From Paramyrothecium sp. XJ0827 (Eukaryota > Ascomycota > Sordariomycetes > Hypocreales > Stachybotryaceae): 64,000 nt of DNA. Shown here in pieces: positions 56,601 to 64,000 of the stretch. The notes under the pieces are model-generated. The model was not told the origin of the DNA and ran no database searches. It saw only the letters and a program-made list of their open reading frames with translations. Numbering within the stretch: position 1 is the stretch's first letter; each line of letters opens with the position of its first letter. Position numbers and translations under genes: made by a program. The DNA is taken from the NCBI GenBank assembly GCA_020881915.1, contig JAJFPB010000004.1, positions 5,394,001 through 5,458,000 on the forward strand, read 5' to 3'.

Positions 56601-58728
56601 CACGCATCGGGCTTGACAAACAGAGACGTGCAGCTCTATAAAAGTTCGCTCGATGACGGAGAAGAACTACTTGGAGAGGAGTGCTCTGGGGTTGTTACAG
56701 AAGTCGGCAGTGCGGTCGAACGTGTAACGATAGGTGATCGTGTTGTCGCATGGTGCAAGGGGGCTTTTGCTACACATGTGAGGATCCCTGAGCAGCACGT
56801 ACACAAAATTCCATCAGAAATGAGCTATCAGGCAGCCGCAGCTCTCCCAGTTGCCCATGTCACAGCTTACTACAGCCTATTACATATTGCTCGAGTTCAG
56901 AAAGGCCAAACAGTCTTGGTCTACGATGCAGGCAGCCCAACGGGGCAAGCTACTGTCTCTCTTGCGCAGTCATTAGGAGCTGTTGTCTATGCCACAGCCA
57001 CGACGGATGACCAAAAGAACACGCTTGCTGGGGCTTTCAACCTCCCAAAAGATGATATATTTACAATACAAGACCCTCTCTGCATCAGCCAGATGCATGA
57101 AAGAATCAGGACCAGAAGCGTCGATATCATCTTGGGCAAGTTAGAATTCGAATTTCTTCGCAACATCTGGGATCTCGTCGCTCAGCTTGGGTGGATCATA
57201 CAACTCGGAGATGATGACCTTGATATTGCGGCTTGTCAATCGGGGTCGCCGCAGGCGAAGAACATTATGTTCACGAAATTCGATATTTTCAGCCTCTTCT
57301 TACATGAAAGTGACTTGGCACTCAAGACCTTCGCAAGAGTCATGGAGCTTACGAGTGGCTCTGGCCTACGAGAACCCTCGCCATTAATTGTCAAGCCATT
57401 TTCGGCACTTGGGCAAGCTCTTGGAGGTGACATTGACGCACTTATGGAGAGGAAGACAGTCTTTGAGTTTAGATCTGACGACAAGATACCAGTAAGCTAC
57501 TTTTGGCATGTTTCACTAGATTTATGTTGATCAAATGTTACAGGTTATACCGAGAAAATTGGGTCCTATGGCGTTCCAAGCTGACGCATCTTATCTTCTC
57601 ATTGGTGGTTTCGGCGGACTCGGTCGCAGCATATCCAAGTGGATGGCAAATAATGGTGCTAGGAACCTCATCTTCGTCTCTCGCAGTGGCAGCTCATCTG
57701 AAAAAGCAATGTCTCTTCTCCAAGAGATGGAGTCACTAGGAGTTCAGACTAGGACACTTCAATGTGACATCACGGATGAATTGCGGTTCTCTGCATTGTT
57801 GACGGAAGCACTTGCCAGCTTGCCCCCTATTCGGGGTGTCATTCAGGGCGCAATGGTTCTCAAAGACCAAGTCTTTGCAAACATGAGCCATGATTCCTTT
57901 ATGGCATGCTTGAAACCAAAAGTTCAGGGATCATGGTCTCTTCACCAGGCCACCTTGGGACAGCCGCTGGACTTCTTCCTCCTTCTTTCATCGTGTGCAT
58001 CTTTTTGGGGTAACGCAGGCCAAGCTAACTACGCTGCTGCATGTGCCTATCAAGTCGCTCTTGCGGCTCATCGACAATCGCTTGGCCTGCCAGCGACAGC
58101 TGTTGACATCGGCAAGGTCACAAATGTTGGCTTCGTCGCTGAAAACGCAGGCACTACCTCCGAGAAGAATCTCATCAAACTTGGTCTCTTAGACATCAAC
58201 GAAAGAGAATTGCTGGCCATGTTGCAGATTGCTATGCGTCCCGCGGCTACAGATCGCTCCCGAGATGTACCAAACGGTCATATGCTCACAGGTGTCAGTT
58301 CTTCCAATGACCTAGCCAAAGGAGATGAGCTTCCTTTCTGGAGCCGAGACCCTGTCTTCTCACACATGGATTTCGTACGATCACATCTGCAAAAATCCGA
58401 GACCGGAGGAGAGTGCAAAGGTGGATCATTCACAGCTAAGTCGCGATCGATGTCTGAGCAACTGATGTCAGCCACTTCAGCAAGCGAAATCGAGGCTTGC
58501 ATCCTTGAGGCCTTGATTCCAAAGCTCGGACGGGCTCTGATGATGCCGCTGGAAGAGATGGACGGAGAGAAGTCTATAGCTACCTATGGTGTGGACTCTT
58601 TGGTTGCTGTGGAATTGCGCAACTGGTTTGCCAGAGAGGCAAAGGTGGAAATGCCGGTTTTTGAAATTCTGCAGGCACCATCTCTCATCAGTTTGGCGAA
58701 CAAGGTAGCTGTACGTCTTAGCGGGTAG
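50632..58728 (+). CDS. highly reducing type I polyketide synthase, KS-AT-DH-MT-ER-KR-ACP
   Basis: Four exons, 50632-50841, 50926-52615, 52675-57491 and 57544-58728, give 2633 aa. KS (about 15-440) has Cys187 in DTACSSS plus EAHGTGT and NIGHLEG. AT (about 590-900) has Ser680 in GHSSGE. DH (about 980-1290) has His1019 ([16 protein letters not shown]) and Asp1223 (HPATMDSF). The C-methyltransferase (about 1440-1690) keeps [10 protein letters not shown] (about 1920-2236) has an odd NADPH loop, [10 protein letters not shown] rather than the usual AAGGVGQA, and GDDD where GKRD is common, so it may be inactive. KR has [10 protein letters not shown] and Tyr2402 (GQANYAAAC). ACP has Ser2591 in GVDSL. 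No thioesterase, reductase or condensation domain follows. The product should be a reduced, C-methylated chain released by a separate enzyme. Confidence 0.93.
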
Positions 58729-59421
58729 TTTTGTGTTGTACTCGATACGAATAGATGTAGTTGATTGCATTGACATTGTCACTTATCCATGAACATCTCC
58801 TTCCCGAGCATCAAATGTTGTTCTCTGCCGCTATATGCAAGGCACTGGTTCCGAATACCGCGCGAGGACAGGTTACATACCACTAATTATGAGGATAGTC
58901 TCTCAATTTCCAGTTGTGCGACAGGAGTATTATATTTAGCACCAATATTCAAGGTCAAATGTTTTCGATTTATGATAGGGAAAAAATCCGGATAAAAGAG
59001 ACTAATGTCGATTCCGCGAAAAGCCGATGCACTAATTGGGCCGAGGTCTGTTATATCGAGTCGTGAATATTGAGTCGTTTGTGTTGTTTCAAAGAAATTG
59101 GTGTATGGTACTGATGACGACTAAAATTCACAGTGATTGTTTCTTGAATATGAAGTTGGTCTATCTGACAAAGGGTTTCCTGTACATTCACTGATAATAA
59201 GTACTCCAGAATATGAAATACATCGTGGAGAACGGAAGTGATGGTTCCACGGTACACGGTCCGTCCAAGCTTGCTGGAATTTATGAATGAAGAAGTGGTT
59301 GTATTTCTTATATATGTAAAGATATTGCTACAGTACTTGTAATCAATTATTTGAAGCTATCAATTTTGGCTACCTGTGTCGCATATACTGTCTCCCTTGC
59401 GTATTACCTCATTGAGCTATA
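58729..59421. other. intergenic between converging genes
   Basis: This 693-bp gap lies between the 3' ends of the PKS and the P450 at 59-61 kb. No gene or motif is recognised. Confidence 0.45.
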
Positions 59422-61065
59422 TCAGATCTCATGTTCCGCTTGTTTATCAAATCTCCAGAGCGGCTCTTTTCTCCTCCGGAATCGTATTGATGCTTTAAGA
59501 GGTGGAAAGAGAGCAACGCTCAGTGTTGGATTTTGCGGCCGTTCACGTAGTGGCTCAAGGTCATAGTTCAACAAAATATATGCCAGCATCACTTTAAGCA
59601 TATTCGCAGCAAAGAAACGACCAGGACAAGCGTGACGACCAGAGCCAAAGGCAGTATAGTCTTTTGTGACCGAAATCCAGTTTTGTCGAGCCCGCTGCAA
59701 GGCAGAAGCACCTTCAACATCCCGAGCTGCTGCGAATCTGAACGGCTCAAACTTTTCTGGATCTGGACCATAGATCTCCGGGTCATGGAGCACTGGGTAG
59801 CCCAGGATCGCGGGATAGGCACCATAGGGCAAATGGAGACCAGACGGAGTAGTGACACCTTCAGGAACGGATACTGGCTTGGGCGATGCAATTGTGACAA
59901 TGCTGTTGAGGCGCTGCGACTCACGGAAAACCGAGTCAAGCTTGGGCATGTCTCCGAGTGTTCGCTTGTTCCAGGCGCCATCGTTCTTTTCCAGGCCAGC
60001 AACAATTTCAGCCCGCAGCTCTTCGATGTATTCCGGAGAGCCGGCAGCTAAATCAAGTAGCACATGGGTTATGGCGAAGGTGGTCGTGTGAATGGAGACA
60101 AAATTGGTCAGTAAGACTCGACCCATGATCGTTTCGGGTTTCATCCAGTACCGGTTGCCGCTTTGGACAGCAGAGTCGATTGTGTACTGCATGAAATCGT
60201 TGTACTTGACGTTGGTGGCCTTTGGGTCTGCTCGGTACTCACGCATTCGTCGATTTAGCTCTGGCCGTAGCTTGTGAAAGAATCGCCAAGTTGCCATTTT
60301 CTGTGGCAACGTCAGGAAGAGGCTGAACAGAGGCCTCACCGACTGCGGGATGCATCGTAGAATTACTGATGTGAAGCCCAGGCCACGAGAGAACTCGATA
60401 CTGTCAGTGACCAGTTCTCGATTACGGCACAAGACGGGGCCGACAAAGGCCAGATTCATGATGCGTCCCACAACATCCGGCATGTCGTCCAGCAGCACAT
60501 ACTCCTTGAAGTTCTCGGCATCGGAACCCCAGCCATCGTCCACACTGCTCGCGATTTCGTCGGCGAGAGTTGGCAGAAGTCTGTTGGTCTCGCGTGTCAA
60601 ATGAGTGTTGATGAGCGTTTGATGGATTGGATATTCGTCCTCTACCAGCCGCGGGTCGGTGATGGTGAAATTGAGCTGAAAAGCATTCAACTGGTTCCAG
60701 TGGGCGGAAAGGACTCCTTCTGGCTGATCGTGATACCATGCCACGTCTTGGGGTGGTATGATGACGGCTTGTCCCATCTCGATGACGGGAAGAATGCAGG
60801 CTTGATCTTTGTACTGGTATGCCTCATTGCAGGCTCGTCGAATGTCCATCGAGTTGCGCCACATGGCTCTCCATACTGGGAACCACTCGCCCTCTTTAGC
60901 ACCAACAATAGGTAATTTGGGAAGTTTAGGAGAGGTCTCGTACGGCAGCTTAGGCCGCAATAGTTCGTATAAGACTGTTCCGATAACCAGCAGCCCGAAA
61001 CTCAAACCTATGAGTGAAAGCCAGCTCAATGCAGCCAAACGAGTTATCCAAGGTTCGAAAATCAT
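59422..61065 (-). CDS. cytochrome P450 (cluster P450 2, HTTT-type I-helix)
   Basis: One exon from the ATG at 61065 encodes 547 aa. An N-terminal anchor (WLSLIGLSFGLLVIGTVLY) is followed by a Pro/Lys hinge. The I-helix has SIHTTTFAITHVL, the K-helix ExxR is ESQR, and the heme loop is FGSGRHACPGRFF with Cys480. This pattern belongs to the branch of fungal biosynthetic P450s that includes gibberellin-type oxidases, and differs from the other two P450s of the cluster. It is divergent from P450 3 over 700 bp. Substrate unknown; likely an oxidation late in the pathway. Confidence 0.88.
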   Translation of the reverse strand: MIFEPWITRLAALSWLSLIGLSFGLLVIGTVLYELLRPKLPYETSPKLPKLPIVGAKEGEWFPVWRAMWRNSMDIRRACNEAYQYKDQACILPVIEMGQAVIIPPQDVAWYHDQPEGVLSAHWNQLNAFQLNFTITDPRLVEDEYPIHQTLINTHLTRETNRLLPTLADEIASSVDDGWGSDAENFKEYVLLDDMPDVVGRIMNLAFVGPVLCRNRELVTDSIEFSRGLGFTSVILRCIPQSVRPLFSLFLTLPQKMATWRFFHKLRPELNRRMREYRADPKATNVKYNDFMQYTIDSAVQSGNRYWMKPETIMGRVLLTNFVSIHTTTFAITHVLLDLAAGSPEYIEELRAEIVAGLEKNDGAWNKRTLGDMPKLDSVFRESQRLNSIVTIASPKPVSVPEGVTTPSGLHLPYGAYPAILGYPVLHDPEIYGPDPEKFEPFRFAAARDVEGASALQRARQNWISVTKDYTAFGSGRHACPGRFFAANMLKVMLAYILLNYDLEPLRERPQNPTLSVALFPPLKASIRFRRRKEPLWRFDKQAEHEI

Positions 61066-61765
61066 TGCGCAAAGTTGAAACACAGAGGTTGAAGCTGATG
61101 CCAAATGAATATGTTGATCTCGTTATGATCACGCCACGGTGTTCGCAGTTGGTGCTCCTTGTGTGCAGCAACCAAAAAACGTGACCGCATTAAACAGCAG
61201 CCAGTTCATTGAGTACTTGAGCAGGCTTTTAGCCAACTCAGGACCAGCAGGCTTTGAATCCTTCGTTCTGTGCTGTATTGCATCTACTCCCATTGGCTGA
61301 AACTCACCGGAGCTCCCCACAACGGAGGTTACTACCCCAACGGACACCACTCCCAACCGCCGTGTACTATCCATGGGCAAATGCACGCATCTTCCTTCCA
61401 TTGCCGATAAGCAATTATCAACCTCCGACGGGTAGCCGTGCTGTGGGCCCGCAATGGAATCCTGGCCATCGGTGAAGTCGACATCGATCGGCCTATACAT
61501 GAATATGTGGCTTCGACCATGACACCCCAGCTCGCACGATCCTTCTTGCGGAATGGTCCAAGATACCAGCCCCTCCTGTCCAGCGACAGGGGCCCTATAT
61601 TAGACATTGTATCATATTTTTCATACCATGTCGTCAGACAGAGGTAAACGACCAGCGATTAAGTAAACCAGGACCTCGTCGTCCAGTTTTTGAAAGTGAA
61701 ACGCCAGATTCGTCGATTCAAGGCCAAGTCTGTGTCACGCTTTCTGGAACATTATACTTTTCACA
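61066..61765. promoter_or_regulatory. divergent promoter (P450 2 / P450 3)
   Basis: This is a 700-bp head-to-head spacer. CGGCGGTT (complement of 61355-61362) matches the motif found in the other cluster promoters. Confidence 0.4.
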
Positions 61766-63559
61766 ATGGACTACCTGAAATACGGAACTGCCACGTCTGT
61801 CTTGATCTGCAGCCTGGCCATCGTTGTTGTATACATATTATATCGGCGCTGTCTACCAAAGCCCTACCCTGGAATTCCACACAACGAAGATTCCGCCCAG
61901 CGGTTAATGGGCGATGTCCCGTACATCCTGGAGTTGGCAGCCGCTGGGAAACGTCCCCGCGACTTCTGGGCCAATCTTTGTGTCAAGAAGAACTCACCCA
62001 TAGTTCAGTTCTTTCCCGGTCCATTCTTCCAGCCGCTCATCATCATTTCGGACTTTCGCGAGGTCCAGGACCTTCTCGTCCGTCGGTCAAAGGAAATTGA
62101 CCGCGCATATATCAGCAAGATCATGTGGTCCGGTGTGGCCCCCGACCACTTTGTTGGCATGGGCGCTTCTGATCCTCGTTTCGTTCAAGCTAAGCAGTTG
62201 GTGAGGGATGTGATGGGTCCCGCATACATCCAGAATGTGAGCCGGCTATGCTTCTTCGCTCCATCTTCACCTCGCTAACACAAGACCCAGGTCGCTACCC
62301 CAGCAGCGTACAGCAACGTCTCCAATCTTGTGGAGTTATGGAAATTCAAAGCACAACTGGCCGGTGGCCTGCCTTTCAAAGCTATCAAGGACCTCAATTT
62401 TCTCACGGCGGATACTATTTTTGAAAGTGGCCTGGGCATTCGTGGTAAGGACAAGCATTTGGCTCAACAATCGGAGCGTCTCCGGGAAGCTGGCCTCGAA
62501 AAAATATCCATTTCTCCTGAGATGAACATCTTCGACTTCCCCGAGTTTCATGAGACAGGCCTGTTGGGCACAATCGAGACCATTGCCGAAGTTGCTGGCG
62601 AGTTTCCAACGTCTCCTATTATCCAGCTATTCTGGCCGTTGGCAAGCTTACGTCCAAAATTGAAGTCAGCACGCCGTACCCACGCTCAGCTCATAAAAGC
62701 TCACATCGACATGGGTGTCTCACGATGGGAGAAAGAAGGGCCCCCTGCCCGGCCTGAGAGCGCCTTGGATGCGATGATTCACCGTGAGCGTTTGGCCGCC
62801 AAAAAAGAAGGCCGCTCCCCCAATTATCACTCCCCCTTGTTCACAGATGGACTATATGGATATTGCTTCGGAGGCCAAGATACAACTCACAGTGGGCTCT
62901 CCTTCCTGGTCAAGTATTTTGGAGCCTATCCCGACATACAGCGACGTTTACGGGATTGCTTGCATCAGACTCATTCTGCTGCGGTGAGCGATAACCGTTG
63001 GCCTACCGCAGACGAGATTATGCAAACTCCTGTGGCGTATCTGGATGCGTTTACGCAAGAGGTATTGCGATTGAACCCTTCGGCATCAGCTGTACTCAAA
63101 GAATCTGTCGATGACATGACAATTCTTGGCCACCACATCCCAAAAGGTGCTCAACTTCTCATCCCTCTCTGGGGACCTTCCATAGATCAGCCCGCAATCC
63201 AAGTCCCTGAGCATGTCCGAGGCTCCAAGGACTATACTGGCGGGACCACTTGGGACGACACGCCATTCCCTGCGGCTGATTTCAACCCAGATCGCTGGTT
63301 ACAAACAGACGAAAGAGGGGGGATGGTTTTCAACAACAAAGCCGGGCCATACCTGACGTTCAGTTTGGGCCCCCGAGAGTGCTGGGGTAAAAGATTGGCG
63401 TACCTCCAAGTCCGCATATTAACAACCTTGCTTGTTTGGAATTTCGAGTTTCTTCCTTTGCCTGTTGAGCTAAACAATTGGGACACCGAAGACATACTCA
63501 ATGCTAAGCCTAGGGTGTGTCTGGTTAGATTGCGAACCTTGCCAGAAGCAGGGTCATAA
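61766..63559 (+). CDS. cytochrome P450 (cluster P450 3), paralogue of P450 1
   Basis: Two exons, 61766-62236 and 62291-63559, give 579 aa. It has a membrane anchor (VLICSLAIVVVYILY), hinge PKPYPGIP, I-helix FGGQDTTHSG, K-helix QEVLR and heme loop FSLGPRECWG with Cys521. The intron sits at the same place and phase as in P450 1 at 38.6 kb, and long blocks such as RLMGDVP, AGKRPR, SDFRE, PRECWGKRLAYL and LLVWNFEFL are shared. The pair arose by duplication and now brackets the cluster core. They may oxidise successive positions of one scaffold. Confidence 0.9.
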
Positions 63560-64000
63560 ATTCGTTTATACTAATAGATACCTGCACGATGTGTTGATGG
63601 TTCCAATTTCTCTATTAATTTCCGTGATAGTTAGAGCCCGTAAAGCCGATGCGTGCAATGGACGAGAAGTTAGAAGACAAAGAAGATTCAGGTATCCCTG
63701 CTAACGTCTTCCGGATAGCTAGGCTTGGATCGGACAAATCCGCCTCCCGTTGCTGGGGAACACCTGGATACGTGCTGCATTCCCTACAAGTGGTCAGCTC
63801 ACAGCAAATGAGCCAGCGAATAAGTCTTTACGAGTTGAGATTTGAAAACATATGAAGGAAGGGACATGAACAATATTCTAGGTAGACTTAGACACGCCCA
63901 TTGCCAGGGCTATTCCGAAACCCATACCAACCAAGAGCGCTGTAGGGTTGGAAGCTATTTTCAACAACAGGCCCAACGGTCCCAGGACTGCATGCATGAA
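63560..64000. other. right edge, nothing recognised
   Basis: No supported gene lies in the last 440 bp. Whether the biosynthetic cluster continues beyond the window cannot be seen. Confidence 0.45.

Noticed and set aside
50632..58728. PKS-NRPS hybrid
   Set aside because: The protein ends about 40 residues after the ACP serine. No condensation, adenylation or reductase domain lies downstream.
59422..61104. P450 2 start at 61104
   Set aside because: The codon is TTG. The first ATG in frame is at 61065 and leaves a normal membrane anchor.
1..64000. CRISPR arrays, rRNA, tRNA genes, bacterial operons or phage
   Set aside because: None is visible. Introns, gene families and spacing are fungal. 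tRNA detection by eye is weak, so one could be missed.

Overview
This window is nuclear DNA of a filamentous ascomycete (Pezizomycotina). Genes are cut by 42-97 bp introns with GT...CTRAY...AG signals, and the families present are typical of moulds: an AA9 LPMO, Zn2Cys6 regulator, DMATS prenyltransferase, highly reducing PKS and Baeyer-Villiger monooxygenase. Several relics carry stop codons and repeat differences of the C:G-to-T:A kind expected from repeat-induced point mutation (RIP). The species cannot be named; Sordariomycetes is a guess. All exon joins were made by eye from frame, splice signals and protein-family continuity.

1-16.5 kb holds a metabolic block: a Gfo/Idh/MocA oxidoreductase divergent from a dihydroxyacetone-synthase-like transketolase, a succinate-semialdehyde-type aldehyde dehydrogenase, and a polyol dehydrogenase divergent from a Baeyer-Villiger monooxygenase. 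A dead alpha/beta-hydrolase and 2 kb of empty DNA follow.

16.5-36 kb is a mosaic of secreted, interaction-type and broken genes. It contains an AA9 LPMO with His in place of the axial copper Tyr, a predicted membrane protein joining a nucleoside-phosphorylase-like domain to a glycosylated beta-propeller, a sugar transporter, a frameshifted solute-binding-like protein, an extended SDR between copies of a decayed repeat, a secreted protein-arginine-deiminase-like enzyme, and an 899 bp element with perfect 17 bp inverted ends.

36.2-63.6 kb is a coherent biosynthetic cluster of 11 genes: FAD phenol-hydroxylase-type monooxygenase, P450, DMATS prenyltransferase, Zn2Cys6 regulator, trans-acting enoyl reductase, bifunctional aminodeoxychorismate (PABA-pathway) synthase, arylamine N-acetyltransferase (NAT), highly reducing PKS (KS-AT-DH-MT-ER-KR-ACP) and two more P450s, one a paralogue of the first. 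The PKS has no release domain and its own ER looks degenerate. The most economical reading is that an aminobenzoate made by the ADC synthase is prenylated and oxidised, and that the NAT joins its amine to the polyketide chain. That would be a fungal counterpart of the NAT-family amide synthases (RifF type) that release ansamycins. This is inference from gene content; I know of no characterised fungal pathway that it clearly matches. The last gene of the window may not be the end of the cluster.
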